Source: Lonicera japonica (lineage: Eukaryota > Streptophyta > Magnoliopsida > Dipsacales > Caprifoliaceae). Taken from it: a stretch of DNA of 64,000 bases. Both the position numbers and the translations under genes were made by a program. The DNA lies in the NCBI GenBank assembly GCA_021464415.1, contig CM038465.1, forward strand, positions 77,968,919 through 78,032,918, read 5' to 3'. The notes beneath the pieces are model-generated. The model was not told the DNA's origin, made no database searches, and saw nothing but the letters and a program-made list of their open reading frames with translations. Positions 23,583 to 35,155 of the stretch are shown piece after piece (the stretch's first letter is position 1; the number at the start of each line of letters is the position of its first letter).

Positions 23583-26144
23583 TTACTTATAAGGTAGCAA
23601 CAATTGCTTGTTCTTCTTTCTGGGACAAGTGCGTCGATCATGCCCGGCCTCCCCACAAATCCCACAATGGTTAAACCTTCGACGATCGCTTACATCCATC
23701 TCGTTATGAATGCGCTTAGATGGACGACCCTTTTGACGCAACATATTTGGATTAGGGATTAAAACACCAGCATCTATATTAGGCAAACAGTCATCCCAAT
23801 AATCTTCAAGCAAAGCAGGATGCAATGTACGAGAATAGGTGGCAACGTACGCCTTAAGACTCAAGTCTTCGTGAATTAAATACTTTGGATCTACCCATAG
23901 TTCACCACACACCGCCATGACATGTGCACAAGGATACTTATAAATTGTCCACCTCCCGCAGCTGCACGTGCCTTCAAGGATGTTTACATTCTTTACTTTT
24001 CCTTTAGCTGACGTGACAGATGCTACTCCCTCCGAATTGTTATGCCTATAAACGATATATTTGCCAATATTCTCTGTAAAATTCGATAATTTAAGCGCCA
24101 TAAAAGGCGTGTGTTCGACCTTCGATTTATCAAGCCTACTTTTTCCCTGCTCGCCTCTTTCGCAAAAATATGTAACAAGCCGATGAAAAATGAGATTTAT
24201 CGACGCAGTAACAGGCAAAGATCTCGCTCCAAGTAAAACTCCATTGAAAACCTCTGAAATATTTGTCGACTTTATCCCATAACGATGGCCTCTATCATGA
24301 ACAAAAGTCCACTTCTCTAAGGGAATTTGGTTTAGCCACCTCCATGGTTTTTTCCCTTCGCTTTCTTGGTGTTCATCGTACTCTTTTATCATGTCCATGT
24401 ACCGATTGAATTTTGGCAAACAAAAAGCAGTTGCAGCCTTCCACATTAGTATCAATAAACTCTCATCTGGTTTACAGTTACTTGTGAAGTTACTACGGAC
24501 ATGTCGCATACAGAACCTATGGTACGTCATTGGCTCTTGAAATTGTGGATTGGAATTGATTACAGATAGTATGCCCTTATGTCGATCAGAAATCAAGCAG
24601 ACGCCATCTCGTCCCTTCACAACGTAATGCCAAAGTCGTGTGAGAAAATAATGCCATGTCTCGTGACTTTCCTCATCCCCGTATCCAAATGCAAGTGGAA
24701 ATATCCCTTCGTTGGCATCCATGGCCATTGCAATGAAAAGTTTTCCATTGTACTTGCCACGTAGATGTGTCGCGTCTATACTTATAACAGGCCGGCAGTG
24801 CATAAAGCCTTCAATGGACGCACCAAAGGCCCAAAAGTTCTTGTCAAAAATACGATAATGGCCATCATACATCTTGCTTCTACACTCGTGGATCGTGCGT
24901 GGGTTGTTGTACTTAATAGCGGCCAAATATCTCGGCATAGTAGCATAAGAGTCTTTCCAATTGCCAAATATTTTTTCAATAGCCTCCTGTTTTGCATTCC
25001 ACGCCTTCCAATATGAAATCTTGTAGCCATATTTATCTTTAATAAATGCGACGATAACACGAACCTTAAGCCCAGGATCAACCTTAACCAAATGTGTTAC
25101 ATTCCCGGCAATGAATTTGCAATCCAAATGTTTGTGAGTTAGTTTCAAACGATCAAATGTGCATGTGTGGGGACCCTCGTACTTGGTTATCTCGAATTGG
25201 CCGTGTTTTTTTTTCCTTTTTGAAGCACGGAGCCGCCATTTGCACCCCTTTTCATGCAATTTACACCTAATTGCCCATGTATCTGCCTTCGATTCCTCGA
25301 CAATAAATTCATTTGAATTTTTAATTGCAAATTGTTTTACTGCAATTTTCAACTTCTCTTTAGTCTCGTAAATGAGCCCCTTGCGTAATTCATTTTCATC
25401 TACTAATTGCTCATTCATCGTCAACTCCTGGTCAACATATGTAACATTAAACTGTGTGTAACATGACGGTATATCTTCCACAACCTCCTCAATTTGGTTC
25501 GATTCTTCCCATTCATCACTTTCAGTGTCGCTGAATTCGGTAACACTGTTAGAGTCTGAGTCCCAATCCGTACCATCTCCAGTGGCATCATCAAATTCTA
25601 CGCCAACCCCACAGTCGTACACGGCCTCGGGTGTGGGTCGAGATGAATTACAAATCTCCTTTTTATTCCCACCAAAATCAAGCCTTCGAGATGGCCCCGA
25701 ACTTGAAGGCAATTTAGAAACAGGAGTGCCTTGTATCGATGGTGGTGAGATGTACGACCCGAACAATGGAAAATTATCCCCAATTGGGGCAACATCAAAA
25801 TTCAGGTTAAGTTTCTCTACATACAACTCGATCACATTGACAAATGGAGCATTGAAATTCGAACCCATTGCAAACTGTAAACTTACGTCATCGTAAATTT
25901 CGTGAAGGAAGTAGTTGCAAGTATTTGGGGTCACATACATGGGACATCTACATAAAATCTTTAAGCTCGATGGTGAGCAGTCAGCATCCATAGCAGAATA
26001 AATAATTTCTACTAATTTCGTGTATGTCGTACCTTCATTTAAGATAATGCCTGTTCTGTGCGGAATATCGTATCCACAACCATGCACACCGTTAATAACA
26101 TGACCGCCCCAATATAAAAGCGTAAACGCTTGTCTAGTTGTCAT
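23583..26144 (-). CDS. MULE (MuDR-family) transposase, intact
   Basis: One uninterrupted frame encodes 853 aa. In order: an acidic linker (about 180-225); a MuDR-type zinc DNA-binding domain (about 250-330, with AIRCKLHEKGCKWRLRASK and GPHTC); and the MULE catalytic domain (about 435-640) with D457 in SIDATHLRGKY, D520 in CLISDRHKGI, a CxxH at 545-548 (CMRH), and a candidate catalytic Glu at 631 (TNISEVFNG). A SWIM zinc finger follows (C727, C729, C739, H741 in GTCSCGRWTIYKYPCAHVM), then a CCHC zinc knuckle (C827, C830, H835, C840). All key motifs of a MuDR/FAR1-clade transposase are present and no stop or frameshift breaks the frame. It should cut and join the TIRs at 14849 and 27548. The start is the first ATG, just inside the right arm. 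Confidence 0.95.
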   Translation of the reverse strand: MTTRQAFTLLYWGGHVINGVHGCGYDIPHRTGIILNEGTTYTKLVEIIYSAMDADCSPSSLKILCRCPMYVTPNTCNYFLHEIYDDVSLQFAMGSNFNAPFVNVIELYVEKLNLNFDVAPIGDNFPLFGSYISPPSIQGTPVSKLPSSSGPSRRLDFGGNKKEICNSSRPTPEAVYDCGVGVEFDDATGDGTDWDSDSNSVTEFSDTESDEWEESNQIEEVVEDIPSCYTQFNVTYVDQELTMNEQLVDENELRKGLIYETKEKLKIAVKQFAIKNSNEFIVEESKADTWAIRCKLHEKGCKWRLRASKRKKKHGQFEITKYEGPHTCTFDRLKLTHKHLDCKFIAGNVTHLVKVDPGLKVRVIVAFIKDKYGYKISYWKAWNAKQEAIEKIFGNWKDSYATMPRYLAAIKYNNPRTIHECRSKMYDGHYRIFDKNFWAFGASIEGFMHCRPVISIDATHLRGKYNGKLFIAMAMDANEGIFPLAFGYGDEESHETWHYFLTRLWHYVVKGRDGVCLISDRHKGILSVINSNPQFQEPMTYHRFCMRHVRSNFTSNCKPDESLLILMWKAATAFCLPKFNRYMDMIKEYDEHQESEGKKPWRWLNQIPLEKWTFVHDRGHRYGIKSTNISEVFNGVLLGARSLPVTASINLIFHRLVTYFCERGEQGKSRLDKSKVEHTPFMALKLSNFTENIGKYIVYRHNNSEGVASVTSAKGKVKNVNILEGTCSCGRWTIYKYPCAHVMAVCGELWVDPKYLIHEDLSLKAYVATYSRTLHPALLEDYWDDCLPNIDAGVLIPNPNMLRQKGRPSKRIHNEMDVSDRRRFNHCGICGEAGHDRRTCPRKKNKQLLLPYK

Positions 26145-27120
26145 TATTCACCTACAACAAAATTAAATAAATTTATCAATAACTGATAATAAATAATAAT
26201 ATATTTAAAATTGTCAAAACGTACAATATGTGAAGAAAAACACAATATTTAACATAAAAATTCTTTTTTAATAAAATATATACAACATACATTCTTCAAA
26301 ATATAATAATAATATGGTAAAATAAAAGATTAACAATCAAGCCCAACGAATTACGATAATAAATTTTATATTTAAAATTAGCCATTAACCATCACACACA
26401 CATACACACACACACACATATATATAATATCTATCTTAAATGCCATTTTTTAATAATCCAAAAAATAATAGAACACACATATATCTTAAAGGACACATTT
26501 TCTCTAGCAAAAATACATGAACACATATATCTCAAAGTACGCATTTTCTCTACTAATTCAAAAATAAATGAATATACATATATCTGAAAGGATACATTTT
26601 CTCTACTAATTCTAAAATACATAAACACACATATATATTTCAATAACGCATTTTCTTTACCAATTAAAAAATATTTCTCTACTAATTCAAATATATTATG
26701 AACACATGTATATCTCAAGGACGCATTTTCTCTACTACTTCAAAAATATATGAACACGCATATATCTCAAAGAACATATTTTCTCTACTGATTAAAAAAT
26801 GCATGAACTACATACATTTTACAAATATATATCATAAAATCACATACATATATTACAATCAAAAAAATAATTAAAAAAATATCATTCCCATTACCAATTG
26901 ATAAAATGTGAAGTAAAATAAAATTACTAAAATAATATTAATTAACTAACCTTTTTCTTTTGAAGTTAACAAATGAGAATATTGAACTGAATGAAATTTT
27001 AGGTGAATGTGTAAGAAAATCTGAAGCAGCAAAGAACTTCAACTGGTTTAGGAGCTGTGTTTAAATGGCGGCTGCTGTGTGTTGATAATTTACGTTTTCA
27101 CCGTGTATACAGCTATGTAG
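26145..27120. other. AT-rich right arm of the large MULE
   Basis: Noncoding sequence upstream of the transposase and probably its promoter. It includes a (CA)n stretch at 26393-26418 and the 55-bp tandem repeat at 26430-26815. Confidence 0.55.
26430..26815. repeat. Tandem repeat, about 55-bp unit, six to seven copies
   Basis: Each unit carries CATATATCT, then a variant of AAGGACGCATTTTCTCTACTA, then an A-rich spacer ending ATGAACACA. The copies are imperfect. It lies about 290 bp upstream of the transposase start codon, within the element. Confidence 0.85.
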
Positions 27121-27548
27121 GGTGGGGAAAAAAAAACCTACTTAAAAACGCTATAATAGGTGGCGATTTTACCCTTAAAATCGCTATACCTATTGGCGTT
27201 TTTATAACTTAAACAAATGGTTGCTCCGGCGAGTCAATTTGGGAGGAATTTTGACCAACTTAAAACCGCGAGGTTGACTAGCGTTTTTACACTTAAAAAC
27301 GCTGGTTTGACCAGCGTTTTTAACCAAAAAACCACCACTTTGACCCGCGTTTTTAAACTTACCCTATTTCCCCAAACAATCCCATTTCTTGACCAACTTA
27401 AAACCGCTGGTTTGACCAGCGTTTTTAACCAAAAAAATACCACTTTGACCCGCGTTTTTAAACTCAACCCTATTTCCACAAATAAGTTCAAAACAACCCC
27501 ATTTCCCTAATAAAATTCGAAAACTACCCTAGTTTAAATAACAACTCC
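27121..27548 (-). repeat. Right terminal region of the large MULE
   Basis: The outer 150 bp are the inverted counterpart of 14849-15000. Inside lie two direct copies of the same block (about 27249-27370 and 27390-27480), with palindromes at 27294-27322 (TAAAAACGCTGG/CCAGCGTTTTTA) and 27399-27427 (imperfect), and a related hairpin pair at 27145-27204. These repeated subterminal motifs are candidates for transposase binding sites. Confidence 0.85.
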
Positions 27549-27555
27549 TTTTTCT

Positions 27556-29139
27556 GATACTTTATTTGGAAAAAAGAGTTAAGGTTTGCTTATATATTAA
27601 TTGCTTGGACTGTCCGTCTGCTATATATACATACATATATGTATAGTGCTCCCATTATATATATAATAATAAATAAATACCTAGATTGAATGAACAACCG
27701 CAATCAACTTCTACAGAGGCTGAAATCTAGTATCATTCTGTATCATCTTTCAAAGCGGATAAACTTCATCAATATGGATTAGATAGGCTAGCATGTTTTG
27801 GTTTGCAACTATTTTTTTTTAATGCAATCTCTTTTCAGATTTGGGTGCTTTTTCTCCCAAAAACCACATGGATCTATAGCTGCTGCTTGTATACGGTCAA
27901 TTATTTTTAAAATTTTACATAATATGTAGTCTATACCTGAATGAAGTTTTTTAAACGGGTGAACCACAAACACAATTTTTTAACAAAAAATAAAAGCTCA
28001 AATATTTTTTAAAAATCCAACCAAACAACAAGTAATTGAAATGGTCTTGTCTCTTCTATTGGTATCGTGTACAATTTATTTTTATCAAAATTATAAGAAA
28101 TTTTGTAAAAATAAACGTGCTGTTTTTATTTTGAGTTCTAATCAATCATATTGGTGTAAGTTTATATCCCATATTCGTTGTCATATTTTTTTCTATATAG
28201 TTAGTGCAAAATAGATGTAAAATAGACTAATGAGTTTATTTAATTTACACAAAAATTATAGAGCTTTGAAAACAATTTTGCATGAACAAAACAATTCAAA
28301 GATATGATGAATTAAGCAATGAGTAGTTTAGTGAGATGCAAGATGGAGACGCGGAATGAAGTAACTTTCTAGACCGGAAAAAAAGTAATGAGGTAACTGT
28401 GGCTCCTAGTTTTATAATATTGTTAAGACTTTCCATTATATCACCTATTAATTTTAGGTTCACTACTTCACTGCTTTCATAGCCAGAATTCTGGCTTCTA
28501 GTTTTCAGTTCCAATGCAATTCTTGAACTGCAAAAGTCAAGTATGACAGCAAAAAGATTCCATTTTTTAATAGATAGTCTTTTTTTCCTTTTCTATTTTT
28601 TATAAACATTTTCAGTTTCAAATTTATAATATCGTCTGTTTCATTTTACGTTTCTTTTTTAAAATATTTTAAATAATTTTTTTTAATAACATAATTAATA
28701 TACTAAAACTCATTAGATATGCTACAAAAAAAGTTCATATAGTCTCTCGATATGGCTAATATATAAACACAGAATCAAGAGTTTTAAACCCTCAATGTTT
28801 TAAATTAGGTATCTGAAGTGCAAGATTAACTATCATTTTTTCCGTTAAAGAAGATGCCTTCATAAATCCGGTGGTAGTTGTTCGCTTCATTTCATCAAAA
28901 CAAGAAATACGCATAATTAAAATCTTATGAACTAACATCCTGAATGAAATCAATTGCAAAGAGGTTAAAATATCTTAAATAAATTTTTTTTAACAACATA
29001 ATTAATATATTAAAACTCATAATAGACGCCACTTATTATATTAAAATAATAAAAGTGTCTTGAGAGTTCTATGGTCCCATGCCCTTTCAAGGCATGTAGA
29101 GATTTCTTTTTCGTCCTTTCATAATGGGGTGATAAAAAG
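27556..29139. other. Intergenic AT-rich region
   Basis: No gene is recognised. A 72-codon minus-strand frame at 28296-28514 has no family I can name. The block TTAATAACATAATTAATAT(A/T) appears twice (28683 and 28990), a small direct duplication. Confidence 0.5.
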
Positions 29140-30160
29140 TAGAGTAAATATTATATTTAGCTATTAAACTATTGTAATAATAATAAATTGGTCACTCATC
29201 GTCAATTTATTATAATTGATCCATTAAAATTTTAAAATAATTATAAAATAGTCACCCCGTTTAAATTGGCCGTTAAACATTTACGGAATCAAGTTCTTTT
29301 TGGTCAGAATACCCGATATCTAAGTATTCATCCTCTTCCCTCCTTTCCATCCGGTGTCACCACACTGAAGACCCTCCAGCGCCACCCGCAGAGTCTCTTT
29401 CTCTCTCTCTCTTTCAAATACCTTAATCTAATTTAAACGCACACAAAACCCAAATAGTCTCTCTTTTCAACTTTAAACTCACCACACTACATAAAATCCT
29501 TTTTTCTCTCTCCACTCTTCCTGTCTCCTCTTCTTCTTCATTTACTCACCAAGAAAAAAATAAAATTCTTTTACTACACACAAAAAAATTCAATCTTTAC
29601 AGCTTAAAAGACACAAAAATCTCATCTTTGTAGTTTAAAAAGACCCAATAAATTTGTAATATAGTGAGAAAGAGAGACCCATTTTGGAACAAGCAATGTG
29701 ACTGTTACAGAGTTAAGGGAAGAAGAAGAGGGTCCTCCTCCTCTGTTGGCATCACATATCACTTTAAAGACTCGCCGTATTGCTGCTCTCTTTGTCGAGC
29801 TCTCTCCTTTTACTTGACTATCTAATTTTGCATCTCAATTTTAGCTTGGTGTTCTTGATTCTATTTTGATTTTTGTATTATTTAAGCTCCTTTATTTAAT
29901 GAGTAGATGTGGTGTGGGCGGCGCCGGCGGGTCTCCGGCGTGGTAGTATTGGCCGGAGGTGAGGAGAGAAGATGAATACGACTATAAATTACTCATCTTG
30001 CTTGGAACACAGATATTGGATGTTTTTATCAAAATAACCCTAATTCCGTGAATATTTAACGGCCAATTTAAACTGAGTGACCAGATAGAACGAATTAAAG
30101 ATGAGTGACTAATTTATTATTATTACAATAATTTAATGATTAAATATGATATTTACTCTA
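29140..30160. mobile_element. Non-autonomous long-TIR element
   Basis: The ends are inverted repeats of about 150 bp, starting TAGAGTAAATAT and sharing AATAATAATAAATT(A/G)GTCAC, AAATTGGCCGTTAAA and CGGAAT. The centre has CT-rich UTR-like sequence (29390-29560) and a small GC-rich patch (29905-29965), but no intact gene. No clear TSD is seen. The long TIRs with captured 5'-UTR-like DNA fit a MULE-like or Pack-MULE type. Confidence 0.72.
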
Positions 30161-31428
30161 AAATATATTGAAACAACAAAGAATTCGAAGATTAAGAATT
30201 AATTAAGATAGACTTGTTCCGAAATAATAACAATAATAATAACAATAATAATAATAATAATAATAATAATGACAACGATGATGATGATGTAGAATGGCAA
30301 TCGATTCTTCTCATTCCTTCACATGTCATCTTCACATTTAACCATTTTATTTATTTATTTGAAATCTTCACATTTAAACATTTTGTTACAATGGACTTAT
30401 CAAAGGAAAACTCAAGTTTTTCTTCTAATCCATTTCGTTATCATTTTTTTTAAGCAGAGTAGGTAGGAATTGAAATAAATATAAGAAATACTCTCTTTCT
30501 CTTAAATAAAGAGTTCATTTCTCTTTTGAGATGTTCTAAATTATAAGTTCAGCTCTTTTTTATAGAAATAATTAAGGTAATAAAAATTTTACGTTATCAA
30601 ACAAATTTAATTTTCAACCATTAATTAGTGTCACGTGTAATTAAAGATTTGAAGATTAAAAGAAGATTGACTCCTAAAATTGAGGGCCAATTAAGTTCCT
30701 TTTTTTTTTTTCCCCCTTTTTTTTGGTTGCTCAATGAAGTTCTAAAACAGTTGGAAATCAACTTGAGCAATCAAATATATCTTATTTTTTATATATACAA
30801 AATGATAATTTCACAACACCGTCACAACAAAAGGTGAAAATACAATGTAACCACATAACAAGAACGAACACAACAAAAAATTCAATACATATATGTATCG
30901 AACCAAAAAATTATTTGTTACCAAAATAAGAAAAACACCGACGGAATAGCATACCTCCTTCTGAGCGGCCAAATATTTGGGTCGCTTGTACAAATTAGAA
31001 GTTTATTTTAAAAGCCCACAATCTCAATATCCTTCAACAAACTTGGACCGGGCCTGGATTCTTGGTTTTTTTGGTATACGGCCTGGATTCTTGTTAATTA
31101 ACCATATAATAATGGATGTCATGTTAACTATTTACTCTAGCTTTCGTACAAAATATATAAATATATTCTATTAATAAATCAGATCAGTCTTACTGTAATA
31201 GGACTTTCTTAATTTATATTTTTAATTGGTGGTTCAAATTTAATTTGAACATTTATGTTTTAATTTGTTTTAATCTGACTCCTCACATATAATATTCATT
31301 TATCTTCCTAACTTATGGCTTAGATTTAACTTCAACATTTATATTTTAATCCGACGATTTATATTTATCTCTTAACTAATTTCAGTGGTGATAAATTATA
31401 CAGGTATTTATTAAACATGTATTTATCT
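30161..31428. other. Intergenic region with (AAT)n tract
   Basis: It holds an AAT/AAC microsatellite (about 30224-30272) followed by GATGATGATG. No gene is recognised; short open frames here have repeat composition. Confidence 0.55.
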
Positions 31429-31438
31429 TTTAGTTAGT

Positions 31439-32484
31439 GGCTAAATGACCAGAAATAGCAACGAACTTTACCCCGACTATTACTTAGGTCATTGAACTTT
31501 TTTTCGTAGCAATCATAGCAATAAACTTTTTTCCGTTTATCACTTAGGTCCGACCGTTAAGATTTATTAACGGAATGATGATGTGGCTGCTGAGTTGGCA
31601 CGGAATTAATGATGTGGCTTATTTTTGTCATAAAATAATGACGTGGCTTATTTTTGTCATAAAATAATGACGTGGCATATGATGACTAGGATTTTTTGGT
31701 GATGTTGCCACCTTCATTTTCTCCGGCTAGTCCAATTTCTCCGGCCATCCATTTTTTTCGGTACAAATTAAACCCATTTTATAAATTAAACCCATTTTAC
31801 CCATTTTAGGTTTTAGATTCAATAATGGTCGGAGAGAGAGAGGGATAGAGAGTGAGAGTGAGGTGGCCGGACCATTATTGAGCTCCGTTCAAAAAAGGTT
31901 TGCTTCTTCAGGTTATTAATGGCAACCAAGAAGGAAAAAGGCTCTTATTTAGTTCTGAAGATTGCTAAGGATGGCCACCATTAAAACCTAAAAGGGAAAA
32001 AAATTAAAAAAAGAAAGAACAGAGAAATTCCACTGGTAACAGCAGTTTTACTGCTCTTAGACTAAAATAACTGATTTGGTGCAAAGGTTTTTTAAGATTT
32101 TAAAACAATCTTATGGACATTGGCTTTCATGAGGGCAAGTAAATAGGGCAAATCCTTCTTAAGTTTAGTTGCACTCTAGCATATCAAATCAAGTAATGGA
32201 GAAAATGTTGGTGGACGGAAAAAATGGAGGTGGCCGGAGAAAATTGATTGGCCGGAAAAATCCTAGTCATCATATACCACGTCATTATTTTATGAAAAAA
32301 TAAGCCACGTCATTAATTTCGTGCCAACTCAATAGCCACATCAAGCATTCCGTTAATAAAACTTAACGGTGGGACCTAAGTGATAAACGAAGCAAAGTTT
32401 GTTGTTATGATTGCTACGAAAAAAAGTTTAATGACCTAAGTGATAGTCGGGGTAAAGTTCGTTGCTATTTTTGGTCATTTAGCC
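31439..32484. mobile_element. MULE-like element with 10-bp TSD
   Basis: The element starts GGCTAAATGACC and ends GGTCATTTAGCC, with inverted similarity of about 300 bp including ATAGCAACGAACTTTACCCC. It is flanked by a perfect 10-bp direct repeat TTTAGTTAGT (31429-31438 and 32485-32494), in the range of Mutator-type insertions. It has no transposase. Two tandem copies of CATAAAATAATGACGTGGC lie in the left arm (31630-31675) and only one in the right, so the left arm gained a short duplication. The centre (about 31880-32180) looks like captured sequence. Confidence 0.9.
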
Positions 32485-32852
32485 TTTAGTTAGTTTGTGA
32501 GAAACTTTAACTTTATGTAAGTCTCATTTCACTTAAGTTTCATTTCTCCTTCTAAAATCAAACATAAAATTCCTATATACGTTTGAATTTCTCAATATGT
32601 GCTTTAATTCTATTTGTCCTTAGCTTATAATTAATTTTAATTTATGTGATAAAGTAAACAAGTACTATCTCTTTGTGAGTGGCAGAAATCTAACTAGAAC
32701 AAAATAAGACAGAATCGGCCCAAATTGTTAAATTTGGTAACCAGATTTAAGAAAAGTGGTGAAGATGAACAGTAAATTTATAGTAATGAGAATAGGATTT
32801 AGTTTATGAAGTAGGTTGCTCCGGTTGTCGTTATACCTAATCCAACAGTACG

Positions 32853-34374
32853 TGTAACGACTCGACTCACTGGGTCCGAAAACGCGATAAAAAAATAAAA
32901 TATAAACATCATTTATATATTAAATTATTTTTCAAAAATACAATTTACAATATATCCACATCTCTCTCTCTCCTAATTAACAAAAATAATAGTCTACACC
33001 GAGCTTTACTCGCTAGTCGAAAACCGACTCAGTTTCAGGACACCTCCGACATAAAAAAATACAAGGGGGCAGTATATAACACACAGGAGTGAAAAGCATC
33101 TCAATGAATATTTTATCAACAATAAAATATTCAAAACAACAATCTTGGTAATTCAACAATGCCGAAAATTCAACAAATCATCAATCGGTCTTATGCACGG
33201 GTCCCTCTCGGTAACATGTTAAAAACTGACCGCCTCACCACATTGAAGCTTATCTCCAAGCCTTACACGACTGGCTTATTAGAACTGATTGGCGAGTAAA
33301 CTTAACCTTGCACCAATTAGTTCTACCGTAATTTAGCCAATATCAATAAATGATACAAATTAATGAGGTCAAATAAATATACCGAATTCAATTAACGTAA
33401 TGAATTCAAGAGAAATACAACACACATGTCAACAAATGAATACTCTAGAAATTTAAATACATGTTAAATACAACCCCTTTCCTCAAAAATAATACCAAAA
33501 TAATATTATCATAAATAAATCTTTCCACTGCCTTCAGTACGTAAACTCGCTGGCTTGCTTATATTTCTCATACATAATTTCTACCCCTCCAAATTAAATA
33601 TATAGGATAACATGCCATAAATAAATCCCATAAATAAACAAATAGGTCCCCTAACTCAAAAAAAATGCCACATTATAAATTGTCGAGTGAATCACCAATT
33701 TTTCTAAAATAAAACATGCCACCTAGCATCTTATGTTATCTCCATTATAACCAACTAAAAAAATTACATCTATGACCACTTCTTATACACCAAACGAGAT
33801 ATATGCAAATAAAATATTATATATATGTACATATTTTTTATATAAAAATATATAATGTTACAGTACATCTTCCCGGTGTGTGATTGTGGTCTTCACTAGG
33901 CTTCAATGACCTGAAAATGGATGCTCCAATAATGGTGTTTAAGCTCTTAAAGAGAGAGAGTATATGGGAGTGAGTGTTTTGTAATAAATGTTAGAATCCC
34001 CTAGCTGTGGGTTTTCCTATCCTATTTATATATATATATATATGATAGGGTTACATAAAGGTTTGGTGTTCTAAGAAATTATTATAAAAGGCAAATTTGA
34101 TCATTCCTCCAAGATTACAAGTGTTCATAACCCTATTCACATTAACTGAAATGGTTATTTCCCAATGTTTATCCGCCAGTTCAACTACCTCATGTCCTCA
34201 ATCCAATTGTTGATGATCGGTTTACATCCCTATGATCCGAGTAACATAGAGTCTGATGTTAGTTGACATGAAGGCCATTCCCCACCAACTTAAGGGCCCT
34301 GTCCATAAACCGACCCATTGACCTAGTACTGGGTTTGGCCTTAATTAAAGTCTATTTCCAAAACTATCCCCTTA
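32853..34374 (-). mobile_element. Probable LTR-type sequence, boundaries uncertain
   Basis: The low-coordinate edge begins TGTAACGACTCGACTC, which on the minus strand is an LTR end in GTTACA. On the minus strand a TATA-like TATATAAATAGG lies near 34022-34044. One alternative is a 1.0-kb unit 32853-33862 (TGTAAC...GTTACA) flanked by GTACG/GTACA. I cannot tell which boundary is right, and no internal coding domain is present. Confidence 0.4.
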
Positions 34375-34889
34375 CACTCCTAATATTTATCTAATAAATT
34401 CAAATTAATTCTTTTTCTCCTTCTACTTAATTCGGATTTAAATTTAACATATAAGCATACATGAAATATAGAAAAACTCTAATTCATAAAATTCAATAAA
34501 TAGAAGAAAAAATACAAAAATTGCATCGAACCTGCATTGCTACTATTTAAAGGTACCACTGTAGCATTTTTTTTTATTAGACCGAATTTTTGGGTAAAAG
34601 TGAAGGTATGAATTACACATTATTATACACTAACCTTGGAGATTATCTAAAAATACAATATGCAAATTATCTTTCTAATTTTCTTTTATAATCCACACTA
34701 CTAAAAGAGTCCATATGTAATTAATTAGAAATGCACTATACCAAACTTTTATGTAGAAGTATATTCCACTCCACTCATGCAATTTTCTCTATCTTTCTCT
34801 TATTGAATATAAATAAATAAAACACGTGTAAATTTTTTTATATTTATAGTACTTCTTTTCTTTCATTATTTTTTTTACCCTTATTCTAA

Positions 34890-35155
34890 TTCAGGTATTG
34901 TAGCGAAAATTAGAGACTCCTTGGATCATCACTTACGAAGCTCGAATGATGTGGAATATTCTTGGCAAAATGAACTATGTGTTGTTGCATATATTCAGGA
35001 AAAATAACAGTGGAGCTGATTTTTTAGCTAACTTAGGATGTGAGAGTAAAAAGAAGGTCAATTTTGTAGGAGTTGAAAATCTACCAAAGAAGCTTAAAGG
35101 AATTTATAGGATGGATAGGATGGGTATTCCAAATGTAAGGTTTAAAAAGCTGTAA
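34890..35155 (+). pseudogene. LINE RNase H C-terminal fragment
   Basis: A frame ending at 35155 reads NYVLLHIFRKNNSGADFLAN, the C-terminal part of the RNase H-like domain at the end of plant L1 LINE polyproteins, where His-(I/V)-x-R-x-x-N-x-x-A-D is conserved. Reverse transcriptase and endonuclease regions are absent upstream, so this is a 5'-truncated or decayed copy. No poly(A) tail is evident. Confidence 0.65.

Larger units (their letters stand above)
14849..27548. mobile_element. 12.7-kb Mutator-like element with five genes
   Basis: The left end starts GGAGTTGTTATTTAAA and the right end finishes with its inverse at 27548; similarity runs for about 150 bp. The 7-bp direct repeat TTTTTCT abuts both ends (14842-14848 and 27549-27555); MULEs usually make 9 bp, so two positions may have diverged. 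Inside are an intact MuDR-type transposase (23583-26144, minus) and four other genes: GRF zinc finger (17022), PMD (17687), a 230-aa unknown (21422) and a SANT-like protein (22544). All coding frames are open. The first two run rightward and the other three leftward, so they converge near 21-21.4 kb. The intact transposase suggests recent activity. Confidence 0.9.

Noticed and set aside
26430..26815. Regularly spaced repeats that might suggest a CRISPR array
   Set aside because: The units are imperfect, the spacers are not unique, the host is a plant, and no cas genes are present. It is an ordinary tandem repeat.
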